Source: Streptococcus sobrinus DSM 20742 = ATCC 33478
GTDB lineage: Bacteria > Bacillota > Bacilli > Lactobacillales > Streptococcaceae
Length of the DNA: 64,000 bases
Direction of reading: 5' to 3'
NCBI RefSeq assembly: GCF_000686605.1
Contig: NZ_JMLC01000001.1
Span: 149,872 to 213,871, forward strand
Made by a program: the position numbers and the translations under genes. The notes under the pieces are model-generated. The model did no database searches and was not told the DNA's origin. It was given only the letters and a program-made list of their open reading frames with translations. Below are positions 33,357 to 43,071 of this stretch, in pieces. Numbering within the stretch: position 1 is the stretch's first letter; each line of letters starts with the position of its first letter.

Positions 33357-34097
33357 TTAAGCATTCAAGACCTTGTCCAGGAATTCCTTGAGACGAGGAT
33401 GTTGAGGGTTATCGAAGATTTGTTCGGGTGTTCCGTCTTCGAGGAATTCACCGCCGTCAGTAAAGATAACGCGATTGGCGACCTTTCTGGCGAAGCCCAT
33501 TTCGTGGGTGACAATCAGCATGGTCATGCCCTGTTCGGCTAGGTCTCGCATAACGTTGAGCACATCACCGACCATTTCAGGGTCCAGAGCTGATGTCGGC
33601 TCGTCAAAGAGCATGATGTCAGGATTCATAGCCAGGCTGCGAGCGATAGCCACCCGCTGCTTTTGTCCCCCTGAAAGACTTTCAGGACTGACACCACGCT
33701 TGTCGGAGAGTCCGACCTTTTCCAGCAGATCCATGCCAACTTTTTCAGCTTCCTCCTTGGAATATTTCCCCAGCTCAACAGGGGCAAAGGTAATATTGTC
33801 CAAGACCGACATGTGGGGGAAGAGGTTGAAGTGTTGGAAAACCATCCCAATATTTTCCCGCACCTTATCGACATCGGTTTTGGGGTCGGATAGCTCATAG
33901 CCATCAACGATGACTTTACCACTGGTGATAGATTCCAGCAGGTTAAGCGTCCGCAGGAAGGTTGACTTTCCTGAACCAGAAGGTCCGATGATACAAACGA
34001 CATCACCTTCATTAAATTGGGCATCAATGCCCTTCAAGACTTCATTGTCTCCATAGGATTTATGGAGGTCTTGCACATCAATTTTCAAGTCTGCCAT
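33357..34097 (-). CDS. glnQ: Glutamine/polar amino acid ABC transporter ATPase
   Basis: A 246-residue ABC ATPase of the polar amino-acid uptake family. It has Walker [13 protein letters not shown]-loop [12 protein letters not shown], signature [15 protein letters not shown], Walker [15 protein letters not shown] and the switch VTHEMGFA. The start codon meets the glnP stop (shared base), so the two genes are translationally coupled. It powers the GlnP permease on the cytoplasmic face. A terminator follows. Confidence 0.94.
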   Translation of the reverse strand: MADLKIDVQDLHKSYGDNEVLKGIDAQFNEGDVVCIIGPSGSGKSTFLRTLNLLESITSGKVIVDGYELSDPKTDVDKVRENIGMVFQHFNLFPHMSVLDNITFAPVELGKYSKEEAEKVGMDLLEKVGLSDKRGVSPESLSGGQKQRVAIARSLAMNPDIMLFDEPTSALDPEMVGDVLNVMRDLAEQGMTMLIVTHEMGFARKVANRVIFTDGGEFLEDGTPEQIFDNPQHPRLKEFLDKVLNA

Positions 34098-36289
34098 TAT
34101 TTAAGCTTCCTTTCTAATCGTTTTGCCAAGCGGGTCAAGAGGGTGATGATGACCAGATAGATGATGGCTAAGATAGCGTACATCCGGAAGGATTGGTAGT
34201 TACGGGCAATGATAATTTTACCAGTTTGGAAGAGCTCGACTAGACCGATTGCGGAAACAATGGTTGTATCTTTCAGCGAGATAACGAACTGGTTGATGAA
34301 GTTCGGCAACATGACACGAACAGCTTGGGGCAGGATAACCTTACGCATGGTCTTGCCGTAAGGAATACCCAGGCTTCGGCTGGCTTCCATTTGTCCCTTA
34401 GGTACAGCCTCAATACCACCACGAACAATTTCAGCGATATAGGCAGCAGCGTTGAGGGAGAGAGCGATAGTGGCGGCAACAAAATCGTTGATTGGTGATT
34501 GGTGACCGGTGATGGATTCAATCAGGTTGGGAATACCCCAATAGATGAAGGCTGCGACAATCATCAAGGGAATACCCCGAACCACATCAACGAAGATTTT
34601 AGCGATTCCTTGGAGAATCTTATTTGGAGCAACAGCCATCATTCCAAAGATAATACCAATAACCATGGCAATGGCGAAGGAAAGGAGGGTCAGAGCAACG
34701 GTAATACCCAAACCTTGCAAGAGTTGCTTGTAGTTGTTTTGGATGAGACCAATGATAGTGGTTTCATCAGCTGACTTCTTCTTGCTTGTCTTATTATCAG
34801 CCAGGTATTTGTTGACAATCTTGTCATACTTACCGGATTTAACCAGAGAGGCAAGTCCATTGTTAAACATTTGAATCAGCTCAGGATCTGATCCCTTCTT
34901 AACAGCAAAGCCGACATCACCGGACTTTTCTCCCTTAATCGGAGTCTTGAACTTCCGGCCTTGCTTGATAGCATATTTGAGGACGGCTTCATCGTCCATC
35001 ATGGCATCAATCGAACCGTTTTGTAGGCTGTCGTAGAGAGTTGAGCCATCGTCGTAAGCTCGTACTGTATAGCCGTATTGGCTGGCATGTTGGGTTAACC
35101 AGTCGTAAGAAGCGGTTCCCTTCTTGGCACCAACTGTCTTACCCTTAAGATCAGCGTACTTGCTGATTTTGGAATCAGACGGAACGGCAACAATAGTATT
35201 GGCTGAATAGTAGGCATCTGAGAAGTCAAAGGTGGCCTTGCGTTCGTCAGTAATAGTCATGCCGGCGATAACTCCGTCAGCCTGACTAGACTGAACAGCA
35301 TTGAGGGCAGCATCGAAGCCAGGGTATTGCAATTTAATCTTGAAACCTTGTTGTTTTGCAATAGCCTTGATTAACTCAACATCAATACCAGTATAGCCGC
35401 CAGAACTGTTTTGGAACTCAAATGGGGCGAAGGATGAATCTAAAACAATGGTATAGCTATTTTTAACGGGAGTTGCTTTTTTGTTAGCATCCCCAGTCAG
35501 ATGAAGGCTGGCAGAAGGTGTTGTTGAGTTTTCATTAACGGAATTCCCCAACCACTTCTTCATGATTTTATCGTAGGTACCGTCCTTCTTCATGGCTTTA
35601 AGAGCCTTGTTGAAATCTTTAATCAGGTATTCTTGCTTACTGCCTTTTTTGACACCAAAGGCGAAGCTGCCAACCGATTCACCGTCCATACTCATATCGT
35701 AGTGTTTGCCTTGTTTGATAGCGTATTGAACAACAGGTTTGTCATCCATAGCGGCATCGACTGCCCCTTGGTCTAGGCTGTTGTTCATCAGATCGCTGGT
35801 ATCAAAAGTTTTGACAGTATAGCCATATTGATCGGCATGCTGGTCCAACCAGTCTTGGGCGGCTGTACCGTTTTTAACACCGACAGTTTTCCCCTTGAGT
35901 TGGTCATAACTAGAAATGCTTGTCGTTCCTGATTTGGTATAGACAACGATTGAGGTATCATAGTAGGAGTCTGAGAAACTGAAGACCTTTTTACGGGCGT
36001 CGGTAACAGTAGTTCCAGCCATCAGGCCATCAGCCTGACCAGATTGGACAGCATTGACAGCGGCATCAAAACCTGGGTAGGTCTGCTTATAGTCCCAACC
36101 GGAGCGTTTGGCGACTTCTTTAATGATGTCGACATCAATCCCCTTATAGGTTTGGTCGCTGTCCTTAAATTCAAAGGGAGCATAGGCGGTGTCAGAAACG
36201 ATAGAAATCTTTTCAGCAGCCTGGGCCTTCCCTGAGAAAAGAAGAGCTGACAAGACACTTAGCATAAGTGTCAGAAGTTTTTTCTTCAT
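34097..36289 (-). CDS. glnP: Glutamine/amino acid ABC transporter: tandem substrate-binding domains fused to permease
   Basis: A 730-residue fusion. A signal sequence ([20 protein letters not shown] to KAQA) leads into two periplasmic-type binding domains in tandem, about residues 25-250 and 275-500. They are seen as the repeated [20 protein letters not shown] / [20 protein letters not shown] and [16 protein letters not shown] / [17 protein letters not shown] permease domain from about 520 has five or so helices and the EAA loop [20 protein letters not shown]. This is the layout of lactococcal GlnPQ, in which each transporter dimer carries four binding domains. GGAGA precedes the ATG. A GlnR-type operator lies upstream of the promoter. 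Confidence 0.95.
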   Translation of the reverse strand: MKKKLLTLMLSVLSALLFSGKAQAAEKISIVSDTAYAPFEFKDSDQTYKGIDVDIIKEVAKRSGWDYKQTYPGFDAAVNAVQSGQADGLMAGTTVTDARKKVFSFSDSYYDTSIVVYTKSGTTSISSYDQLKGKTVGVKNGTAAQDWLDQHADQYGYTVKTFDTSDLMNNSLDQGAVDAAMDDKPVVQYAIKQGKHYDMSMDGESVGSFAFGVKKGSKQEYLIKDFNKALKAMKKDGTYDKIMKKWLGNSVNENSTTPSASLHLTGDANKKATPVKNSYTIVLDSSFAPFEFQNSSGGYTGIDVELIKAIAKQQGFKIKLQYPGFDAALNAVQSSQADGVIAGMTITDERKATFDFSDAYYSANTIVAVPSDSKISKYADLKGKTVGAKKGTASYDWLTQHASQYGYTVRAYDDGSTLYDSLQNGSIDAMMDDEAVLKYAIKQGRKFKTPIKGEKSGDVGFAVKKGSDPELIQMFNNGLASLVKSGKYDKIVNKYLADNKTSKKKSADETTIIGLIQNNYKQLLQGLGITVALTLLSFAIAMVIGIIFGMMAVAPNKILQGIAKIFVDVVRGIPLMIVAAFIYWGIPNLIESITGHQSPINDFVAATIALSLNAAAYIAEIVRGGIEAVPKGQMEASRSLGIPYGKTMRKVILPQAVRVMLPNFINQFVISLKDTTIVSAIGLVELFQTGKIIIARNYQSFRMYAILAIIYLVIITLLTRLAKRLERKLK

Positions 36290-36319
36290 GGTTGTCTCCT
36301 TATTGTAAATTTCCTCCTT

Positions 36320-36381
36320 ATTTTATCAGAAAATAAGGCCTTAAGCAAATTTTTATCGATTTTATGTCAGAAAACCTGACA
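36320..36381 (-). promoter_or_regulatory. glnPQ promoter with GlnR box
   Basis: TGTCAGAAAACCTGACA at 36365-36381 fits the GlnR consensus TGTNA-N7-TNACA exactly. On the minus strand a promoter follows: TTGCTT (36348-36343), 17 bases, TAAAAT (36325-36320). The operator sits just upstream of the -35, so nitrogen-dependent repression by GlnR is expected. Confidence 0.8.
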
Positions 36382-36464
36382 TGTGATGATTTGTAAAATT
36401 AGACCAGCTATGTTATATTTGGACTATTAATATAATACAAGCTTTCATGATGAGGAGAAATTGT

Positions 36465-37405
36465 ATGGAAAAACGGCTATTGCAAGCACCGACGAAGTTA
36501 TATGATAAGATACCCAGATGGCTTTTTCTGATTTTGGCCTGTTTGATGGTGGAAGCCTTCTTCTGGATTGGTAGTTTTCTGGGCAGTATTCTATTGATTA
36601 TTCCAGGTATGCTATTTTATTTCATGAGAATAGGTAATTTTGGAAACTTTTTTCTTCCATGTATTTTCAATTGCTTCTCTTTCTCTTTGTCGCAATTCTC
36701 TTGATGATTTGGGTCAAGTGGGTCGAGAGGCGGTCAATTACCAGCTTGGGTTTCTTTCAAAAGAGGAAGGCTTTCAAGGAAATCGCTAAGAGTTGGGGAT
36801 TTGGAAGCCTAATCATTTCTCTTTCTTTTGCTCTGACCTATCTATTTGGTGGGGTCTATTTTACAGACATGGATTTCTCGCTCTTGATCATTCTCTATGT
36901 TTTGTCCTTAATTCCCTTTTGGTTCATCCAGAGTGGAACAGAAGAACTATTGACAAGAGGGTGGTTGCTACCTCTACTGAATAGACGCTTTAATTTGGCC
37001 CTAGCCGTTGGTGTCTCAAGTGGTTTATTCGGTTTGATGCATCTTCTCAATGCACATGTTATCTTCTATTCAATCTTGTGTATCATTTTATCTGGTATCG
37101 TCATGACCCTTTATGCCCTGAAAAGGGATAATATCTGGGGAGTTTCTGGCCTCCACGTCGCCTGGAATTTTATGCAAGGAAACATCTTTGGTATTGCCGT
37201 TAGTGGTCAAGAGCCTGGTGCTTCCCTATTTCATTTCTCTCATAAATCAGGAGTAGCAGAATGGATTTCTGGAGGAGCTTTCGGAACGGAAGGGAGTCTC
37301 TTAACTTCCTTCGTTCTATTACTGACCATCATTTTTCTCCTCTGGCAGTTAAGACTAGAAAAACGTTCGCAAGGGGAGAAGGAAGAGCCTTGGCAGGGCT
37401 CCTGA
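36465..37405 (+). pseudogene. CPBP-family intramembrane protease, frameshifted
   Basis: ATG 36465 follows GAGGAG and opens MEKRLLQAPTKLYDKIPRWL with membrane segments, but this frame ends at 36704 in unrelated sequence. From about 36650 a second frame continues the membrane protein (IWVKWVERRSITSLGF) and contains the CPBP signature EELLTRGWLLPLL, then FGLMHLLNAH and HVAWNFMQG, ending at 37405. Passing from one frame to the other needs one added base; the T6 run at 36647-36652 (AAC TTT TTT CTT) is the natural site. CPBP/Abi proteins in streptococci include bacteriocin-immunity and prenyl-protease-like members. A sequencing or slippage event in the T-run could hide an intact gene. Confidence 0.75.
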
Positions 37406-37524
37406 TAATAGTTTTCAAAGAATTGCTGCCAATCTGGAATTAAAGGTAAAACTGCGTAAAGGGTAACATTTAATTTTTGAGTTTCATTAAGTATGACTTG
37501 TGATAAGTGATTTGACAGCTAAAG

Positions 37525-37582
37525 TTTGAGGGGAATAAGGTTGATGACTGCAATCAATCTTGTTCCCCCTCTCTTTTATTTT
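37525..37582 (+). terminator. Terminator before uvrB
   Basis: GAGGGGAATAAGGTTGAT pairs with ATCAATCTTGTTCCCCCTC across a short loop, followed by TTTTATTTTTT. It ends the CPBP transcript. Confidence 0.85.
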
Positions 37583-37626
37583 TTCTATGTTACAATAAAA
37601 TCAACTATTGAAAGAAAAGAAGTGAT

Positions 37627-39621
37627 ATGATGATAGATCGCACAGACAACAACCGATTTCACCTGGTTTCTAAATACCAACCAGCGGGGGACCAACCGCA
37701 GGCGATTGAAGCTTTGGTTGATAATATTGAAGGAGGCGAAAAGGCCCAGATTCTCCTGGGGGCGACCGGTACGGGTAAGACCTACACCATGAGTCAGGTC
37801 ATTAGCAAGGTCAACAAGCCAACCCTAGTCATCGCCCACAATAAGACCCTAGCGGGTCAGCTCTATGGGGAGTTCAAGGAGTTCTTTCCCGATAATGCGG
37901 TCGAGTACTTCGTTTCCTATTATGATTATTACCAGCCTGAGGCCTATGTCCCTTCTTCGGATACTTATATTGAAAAGGATAGTTCGGTCAATGACGAAAT
38001 TGATAAGCTTCGTCACTCGGCTACCTCAAGTCTTTTGGAACGTAATGATGTTATCGTAGTGGCCTCAGTTTCCTGCATCTATGGTCTGGGTTCGCCTAAG
38101 GAATACGCCGACAGCGTGGTCAGCCTACGTCCTGGTCAAGAAATTTCTCGTGACCAGCTCCTTAACGATTTGGTTGATATTCAATTCGAGCGCAACGACA
38201 TTGATTTCCAACGGGGACGTTTTCGGGTGCGGGGCGATGTGGTAGAAGTCTTTCCAGCCAGCCGCGACCAGCACGCCTTTCGGGTAGAGTTTTTCGGCGA
38301 TGAAATTGACCGAATTCGAGAAATTGATGCCTTGACCGGCCACAATCTGGGCGAAGTGGACCACCTAGCGATTTTTCCAGCTACCCACTTTATGACCAAT
38401 GATGAGCATATGGAAGTGGCCATTGCCAAAATTCAGGCTGAGCTCCAGCAGCAGCTCCAACTCTTTGAGTCTGAAGGCAAACTCTTGGAAGCCCAAAGGC
38501 TCAAGCAAAGGACCGATTACGACATCGAAATGTTGCGGGAGATGGGCTATACTAGCGGGGTCGAAAACTATTCTCGCCACATGGATGGTCGGAGTGAGGG
38601 CGAGCCTCCCTATACCCTGCTGGATTTCTTCCCAGAAGACTTCCTGATTATGATTGATGAAAGTCATATGACAATGGGGCAAATCAAGGGCATGTATAAT
38701 GGTGACCGCTCCCGTAAGGAGATGCTGGTCAATTATGGTTTCCGCCTGCCATCTGCCCTGGACAACCGTCCCCTGCGCCGGGAAGAATTTGAAAGCCATG
38801 TCCATCAGATTGTCTACGTGTCTGCCACTCCAGGTGACTACGAGATGGAACAGACTGATACCGTTATCGAGCAAATTATTCGGCCAACAGGTCTGCTGGA
38901 CCCCGAGGTTGAAGTTCGTCCAACCATGGGACAGATGGATGACCTGCTGGGCGAAATCAATGACCGTGTTGAAAAGGGAGAGCGGACCTTTATCACCACC
39001 CTGACCAAGAAGATGGCTGAAGACCTGACCGATTATCTCAAGGAGATGGGGGTCAAGGTCAAATACATGCACAGCGACATTAAGACCTTAGAGCGGACTG
39101 AAATTATTCGGGACCTGCGTCTGGGTGTCTTTGATGTCCTGATTGGGATTAACCTCCTGCGGGAAGGTATTGACGTTCCCGAAGTCAGCCTGATTGCCAT
39201 TCTGGATGCGGACAAGGAAGGTTTTCTCCGCAATGAACGGGGCCTGATTCAGACCATCGGACGGGCTGCCCGCAATAGTCAAGGCCACGTTATCATGTAC
39301 GCCGATACCGTAACCGAATCCATGCAGAAGGCCATGGATGAAACGGCCCGCCGGCGGGAAATCCAAATGGCCTACAATAAGGAACATGGTATCGTACCAC
39401 AAACCATTAAGAAGGAAATTCGTGACCTAATTGCCATCACCAAGACCAATGAAGACAGCCAGGTAGCTGAAGAGATGGATGTTTCCACCATGTCCAAGAA
39501 GGAACGGCAGGAAACCATCAAGAAGCTGCAAAAGCAGATGCAAGAAGCAGCTGAGTTGCTTGACTTTGAATTGGCCGCCCAAATCCGCGACATGGTACTG
39601 GAGCTCAAAGCCTTGGATTAA
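37627..39621 (+). CDS. uvrB: Excinuclease ABC subunit B
   Basis: A 664-residue helicase-like subunit that verifies DNA damage after loading by UvrA and recruits UvrC. Motifs: Walker [15 protein letters not shown], the beta-hairpin region [21 protein letters not shown] (motif II), [10 protein letters not shown], the helicase motifs [21 protein letters not shown] and QTIGRAARN, and a C-terminal UVR domain ([20 protein letters not shown]) that binds UvrC. The start is ATG 37627 (a second ATG follows directly); AAGAAGTGAT serves as SD. The length is full. Confidence 0.97.
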   Translation: MMIDRTDNNRFHLVSKYQPAGDQPQAIEALVDNIEGGEKAQILLGATGTGKTYTMSQVISKVNKPTLVIAHNKTLAGQLYGEFKEFFPDNAVEYFVSYYDYYQPEAYVPSSDTYIEKDSSVNDEIDKLRHSATSSLLERNDVIVVASVSCIYGLGSPKEYADSVVSLRPGQEISRDQLLNDLVDIQFERNDIDFQRGRFRVRGDVVEVFPASRDQHAFRVEFFGDEIDRIREIDALTGHNLGEVDHLAIFPATHFMTNDEHMEVAIAKIQAELQQQLQLFESEGKLLEAQRLKQRTDYDIEMLREMGYTSGVENYSRHMDGRSEGEPPYTLLDFFPEDFLIMIDESHMTMGQIKGMYNGDRSRKEMLVNYGFRLPSALDNRPLRREEFESHVHQIVYVSATPGDYEMEQTDTVIEQIIRPTGLLDPEVEVRPTMGQMDDLLGEINDRVEKGERTFITTLTKKMAEDLTDYLKEMGVKVKYMHSDIKTLERTEIIRDLRLGVFDVLIGINLLREGIDVPEVSLIAILDADKEGFLRNERGLIQTIGRAARNSQGHVIMYADTVTESMQKAMDETARRREIQMAYNKEHGIVPQTIKKEIRDLIAITKTNEDSQVAEEMDVSTMSKKERQETIKKLQKQMQEAAELLDFELAAQIRDMVLELKALD

Positions 39622-39856
39622 AAAGCAGTCTGAACTTGAAGCAAAAGATTTGGTTGGTCCGGTTTTGCAGAAAAGTCATTAGGTCTGATTTCACTAGCGA
39701 CTCAATCAGGCTTGTTTTGTCAAGCCCAACTGGGCTGAGCTCGCCAACCTGCTTTGGCCGCTGAGCTGGCCCTGTGGTTGACCTCGAATCGCTGGACGAT
39801 ATATTTGCTCTGTCGTTTAGTAAACTAACCAACCTTAACAAATCAAATACTTTTCT

Positions 39857-39886
39857 AGGTAGCTCTTGAGGCTACCTTTATTTTTG
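39857..39886 (+). terminator. Terminator downstream of uvrB
   Basis: AGGTAGC pairs with GCTACCT across TCTTGAG, followed by TTATTTTTG. It lies 235 bases after the uvrB stop; the bases between show no gene. Confidence 0.75.
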
Positions 39887-39919
39887 TAGGGGATAGTGCT
39901 AGAATAAAAGCTATCAAAT

Positions 39920-40183
39920 AATACTCTTTGATATTCAAAACTTACAATCCTATCAAGGTTATTTTCTGCTAGAGATTTAACTTTTTATCAGATGATAAAG
40001 GATAGGGTGATACTTTCTCCAAAGTGGTATTATTAGCAGCAAAGTCAGTTGTTGCTAATAACGGAAATTTTTGAGACCTAGGCTCAAAAATTAGCAATGA
40101 AACTCCGCTAGGAGTTTGCTTGCGTCCGCACTTTTTAAGAAAGTATCAAAATAAAATGTTAATTTTGATTTTAAATGAGTATA
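39920..40183 (+). repeat. Cloverleaf-type repeat, copy 2, with BOX-like borders
   Basis: The core 40009-40147 begins GATACTTTCTCCAAAGTGG and ends in CCGCACTTTTT and AAGAAAGTATC. Arms: TTATTAGCAGCAA/TTGTTGCTAATAA, AATTTTTGAG/CTCAAAAATT around ACCTAGG, and AAACTCC/GGAGTTT. The left border AATACTCTTTGATATTC and the right border GATTTTAAATGAGTATA resemble boxC and boxA ends in reverse orientation. Confidence 0.8.
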
Positions 40184-40252
40184 GGGTGAAAAGAAAAGGC
40201 TGGCAGTTGGTCGCCTTTTTCCAACTGTCTTACTAAAAAAGGAAGTGTTTTA

Positions 40253-40978
40253 ATGCCAGTTGGTGTGCTTGTTAACAGTTTTTCCATCATTTTTGGTGGT
40301 CTCTTGGGTGGTTTCTTCGGTCATCATCTCAATGATACCTTTAAGGATAAGATGAATATGATTTTTGGCGTCTGTTCGATGGGAATGGGGATTGCCTCAA
40401 TTATCAAGATGTCCTATATGCCAGCCGTTATTTTCGCTGTCGTTCTGGGAACGATTGTTGGACTTTTGCTTGATTTTGACCGCAAACTTTTTAAAGGGGG
40501 CTTTATCATGCAACGCTACATGTCGAAAATTTTCCCCTCCAAGCCTGACATGCCTAGGAAACAATTTCTCAATGACCTAGTGACAGTCATCGTCCTTTTC
40601 TGTGCTAGCGGAACTGGTATTTATGGGAGCCTGGTCAATGGGATGACTGGTGATGCTTCCATCCTGATTTCAAAATCAATTTTGGATTTCTTCACGGCAG
40701 CCATCTTTGCCTGCAATCTGGGCTTTGTTGTTTCGGCCATCGCCCTGCCTCAATTTGTCGTCTTTTCCATCCTCTTTTACCTAGCTGGAGTCATTGTTCC
40801 TCTGACAACGCCAGCTATTATCAGTGATTTCACAGCCTGCGGAGGCTTTCTTATGGTTGCGACTGGTTTTCGGATTATTCAGGTTAAGATGTTTCCAACT
40901 GCTGATATGATTCCAGCCATGGTTTTGGTCATGCCCATTAGCTGGTTTTGGATAAGCTTTATCGTGCCATTATTGTAA
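40253..40978 (+). CDS. DUF554 (YqgA/YdfK-like) membrane protein
   Basis: A 241-residue integral membrane protein of the DUF554 family, function unknown. It begins MPVGVLVNSFSIIFGGLLGG, with seven or so hydrophobic segments, the conserved SMGMGIASIIKM, and CASGTGIYGSLVNGMTGDAS, which are family hallmarks, and GGFLMVATGFRI near the C-terminus. AAGGAAG precedes the ATG. The Nudix pseudogene starts eleven bases downstream and was probably cotranscribed. Confidence 0.88.
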   Translation: MPVGVLVNSFSIIFGGLLGGFFGHHLNDTFKDKMNMIFGVCSMGMGIASIIKMSYMPAVIFAVVLGTIVGLLLDFDRKLFKGGFIMQRYMSKIFPSKPDMPRKQFLNDLVTVIVLFCASGTGIYGSLVNGMTGDASILISKSILDFFTAAIFACNLGFVVSAIALPQFVVFSILFYLAGVIVPLTTPAIISDFTACGGFLMVATGFRIIQVKMFPTADMIPAMVLVMPISWFWISFIVPLL

Positions 40979-40988
40979 GGAGTTTCTT

Positions 40989-41449
40989 ATGTCCCGTGCA
41001 TCGCAAGTGATTTTAACCAATATGTGTCTGATTGAGGATGGCAAGGGCAATATTGTCATGCAGATTCGCGACCCAGAGCGTTATTCTTGGTCGGGGGCTG
41101 CCCTGCCTGGCGGCCACGTAGAGGACAAGGAGTCCTTTCATGATTCGGGTGTGCATGAAATTTTTGAAGAGGCTTGACTATTGAGTATCCTCTATTGGTT
41201 GGCCTCAAAGATTGGCATACGGATGAAGGTATTCGCTATGTGGTCTTTCTCTATAAGGCGGGTGCTTATACTGGCCAATTAAGGTCTTCCGATGAAGGAC
41301 AGGTCCTTTGGGTCAATCGTCAAGACTTGTCTCAGATGGATTTGGCTTACGATATGCTAGCCCTGCTGAGAGTCTTTGACGAGGCTGCCCTGTCTGAATA
41401 TTTTTATCATGATAAAGTTGATGGAAGATGGCAGAAGAAATTCTACTGA
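40989..41449 (+). pseudogene. Nudix hydrolase (8-oxo-dGTP diphosphatase-like), frameshifted inside the Nudix box
   Basis: The N-terminal part reads MSRASQVILTNMCLIEDGKG and leads to LPGGHVEDKESFHDSGVHEI-FEEA, then TGA at 41175. The other frame resumes at 41174 with LTIEYPLLVGLKDWHTDEGI and completes the protein to 41449. The Nudix consensus Gx5Ex7REUxEExGU is met up to EEA but its final GL is cut off. The base sequence GAGGCTTGACT would read GAG GCT GGC TTG ACT if one more GGCT were present, so loss of one unit of a GGCT tandem by slippage is the simplest history. The consensus Arg is His here. AAGGAG precedes the ATG. Confidence 0.85.
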
Positions 41450-41497
41450 ATCTGCGATTTTATGCAGGTTTTCGAGTTTCAGTCACCTTATCCACCT

Positions 41498-41525
41498 TGA
41501 CAAATGTATTTTTATAAGCTAAAAT
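41498..41525 (+). promoter_or_regulatory. Promoter of the amino-acid-binding lipoprotein gene
   Basis: TTGACA at 41498-41503, a 16-base spacer and TAAAAT at 41520-41525. Confidence 0.7.
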
Positions 41526-41536
41526 AGTATAAAAAT

Positions 41537-41606
41537 TAGGAAGGCTGGCAAGGACTCTGCCTAGTTGTGAAATTAGGCAAGCAACCTGGTTTTCAGCGTC
41601 TTCCTT
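41537..41606 (+). promoter_or_regulatory. Structured leader before the lipoprotein gene
   Basis: GGAAG-CTG (41539-41546) pairs with CAG-CTTCC (41594-41604), enclosing a perfect hairpin TGCCTA/TAGGCA around GTTGTGAAAT (41559-41579). I do not recognise a known riboswitch class. Confidence 0.45.
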
Positions 41607-41634
41607 GCTCAGTCCCTTCAAGATGGAGAAATCT

Positions 41635-42456
41635 ATGTCAATCAAAAAATTAATTACGGTGGCCTTGCTGGTGCTCATGTCGGTCACTCTGGTGGCCTGC
41701 TCCAATTCTGGCAAATCGGTCAAGAAAGATACCTCTTTATCAGAGGTGCAAAAGCGGGGAACTCTGGTTGTAGCGACCAGCCCAGACTTTGCCCCTTTCG
41801 AATTTAAGCGCTTGGTTAATGGTAAGGATACCGTTGCAGGTGTTGATGTTGAGCTATCTAAAGAGATTGCCAAGGAACTCAATGTCAAGATACACTTCCT
41901 GACAGTTTCTTTTACTAATGTTCTGGGGAGTGTTGCTATTGGTAAGGCAGACTATGGTATTTCTGGTATATCGGTGACGGAGGATCGGAAGAATTCCTTT
42001 GAATTTACAGAGCCTTATTTCGAATCTAAAAATGTTGTGGTCATCCGTAAGTCCGATTTGGCAAAATATACTTCTGTTGACAGCTTTGCTGGAAAATCTG
42101 TCTCAGCCCAAAAGGGAACCATTCAGGAAGGTGTTCTAGCTGACCAGATTTCCAAAGCATCGGCGGTTTCACTCACTCAAAATAGTGAAGGAATCAATGA
42201 GCTAAAGAGTGGTAAAATTCAAGGAATTGTCATGGAAAGTGCCATTGCTCAAGGTTATGTCTCCAGCAATAAAGATTTGACCGTCGCTAATATCACTCTC
42301 AAGAAAGTTGATGGTTCTTCCTATGCTATTGCTCTGCCTAAGGGCTCAATTGCCCTGAGAAACCGCATCAATAAAATCATTACGAAGTTGAAAAAAGAAG
42401 GTAAGATTGATGATTATGTTAAAAAGGCTAATCAGGAATCAGAAGCCGGAAAATAA
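41635..42456 (+). CDS. Amino-acid ABC transporter substrate-binding lipoprotein, orphan
   Basis: A 273-residue family 3 solute-binding protein. ATG 41635 follows GGAG at seven bases and starts MSIKKLITVALLVLMSVTLV with the lipobox LVAC, lipid-modified Cys 22. The binding domain begins GTLVVATSPDFAPFEFKRLV and shows GVDVELSKEIAKELN, the ADYGISGISVTEDRK hinge and FEFTEPYFE, typical of polar or basic amino-acid binders. No permease or ATPase gene is near, so it must share a transporter encoded elsewhere. It has its own promoter, a structured leader and a terminator. The ligand cannot be assigned. Confidence 0.9.
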   Translation: MSIKKLITVALLVLMSVTLVACSNSGKSVKKDTSLSEVQKRGTLVVATSPDFAPFEFKRLVNGKDTVAGVDVELSKEIAKELNVKIHFLTVSFTNVLGSVAIGKADYGISGISVTEDRKNSFEFTEPYFESKNVVVIRKSDLAKYTSVDSFAGKSVSAQKGTIQEGVLADQISKASAVSLTQNSEGINELKSGKIQGIVMESAIAQGYVSSNKDLTVANITLKKVDGSSYAIALPKGSIALRNRINKIITKLKKEGKIDDYVKKANQESEAGK

Positions 42457-42462
42457 TTAAGG

Positions 42463-42487
42463 AGCTGGCAAAAGTCCGGCTTTTTTT
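42463..42487 (+). terminator. Terminator after the lipoprotein gene
   Basis: AGCTGG pairs with CCGGCT across CAAAAGT and is followed by seven T. Confidence 0.85.
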
Positions 42488-42507
42488 CGTTAAATTAGTA
42501 GTAAACC

Positions 42508-42536
42508 TTGACATTCCTGACAAAATTCGATAATCT
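42508..42536 (+). promoter_or_regulatory. rpsU promoter
   Basis: TTGACA at 42508-42513 and TAATCT at 42531-42536 with a 17-base spacer. Confidence 0.6.
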
Positions 42537-42583
42537 AGTAAAGAACGAAAAAACGTTACATTATTCTTGAGGAGGTGAAATCC

Positions 42584-42760
42584 ATGGCAAAAACAGTGGT
42601 ACGTAAAAATGAATCACTTGATGACGCTCTTCGTCGTTTCAAGCGTTCAGTCACAAAAGCGGGAACTCTTCAAGAAGCTCGTAAACGTGAACACTATGAA
42701 AAACCTTCTGTAAAACGCAAACGTAAATCAGAGGCAGCTCGCAAACGTAAAAAATTCTAA
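42584..42760 (+). CDS. rpsU: 30S ribosomal protein S21
   Basis: A 58-residue highly basic protein, [20 protein letters not shown], with the S21 helix pattern and a C-terminal [18 protein letters not shown] 42584 is preceded by a near-perfect GAGGAGGTGA; the in-frame ATG three codons earlier overlaps that SD and is rejected. S21 helps in initiation near the platform of the small subunit. It is a single-gene unit with its own promoter and terminator. In many Firmicutes rpsU stands upstream of dnaG and rpoD, as it does here, with mscL inserted between on the other strand. Confidence 0.97.
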   Translation: MAKTVVRKNESLDDALRRFKRSVTKAGTLQEARKREHYEKPSVKRKRKSEAARKRKKF

Positions 42761-42777
42761 GTGAGTTGAACATGCAG

Positions 42778-42809
42778 AAAAGTCCTTGGTCTTTTGGCCA
42801 AGGACTTTT
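42778..42809. terminator. rpsU terminator
   Basis: AAAGTCCTTGG pairs with CCAAGGACTTT across TCTTTTGG, ending in TTTT. Confidence 0.9.
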
Positions 42810-43071
42810 GCGTTTGGGTAAGGTTAATGAATTTAGTGTAAGAAACATTAAAGAGCGGGAGCCCAAAGAAGGGCTGGTTTTTTAACCCGAACTTCGGAAA
42901 AAGGAGAGAAATCCTAGTTCAAGTGGGGGACTGTGGTAACTTAACACTTCCTGTTGTCGCTAAATATTTCACATTGCAAGCCTGCTCTGCTAGAAGAGGA
43001 AGGTTCCTAGGTGACATAATCATATTTTGATAAAAATGGAGAGTTTATTGGCCGATTATGAAAGGGAATAT

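Noticed and set aside
38365..39072. 235-codon minus-strand open frame opposite uvrB
   Set aside because: A shadow of the uvrB coding pattern with no SD and no recognisable motif.
41537..41634. T-box leader before the amino-acid-binding lipoprotein
   Set aside because: No T-box core sequence (GGGTGGNACCGCG) and no terminator/antiterminator pair is visible.
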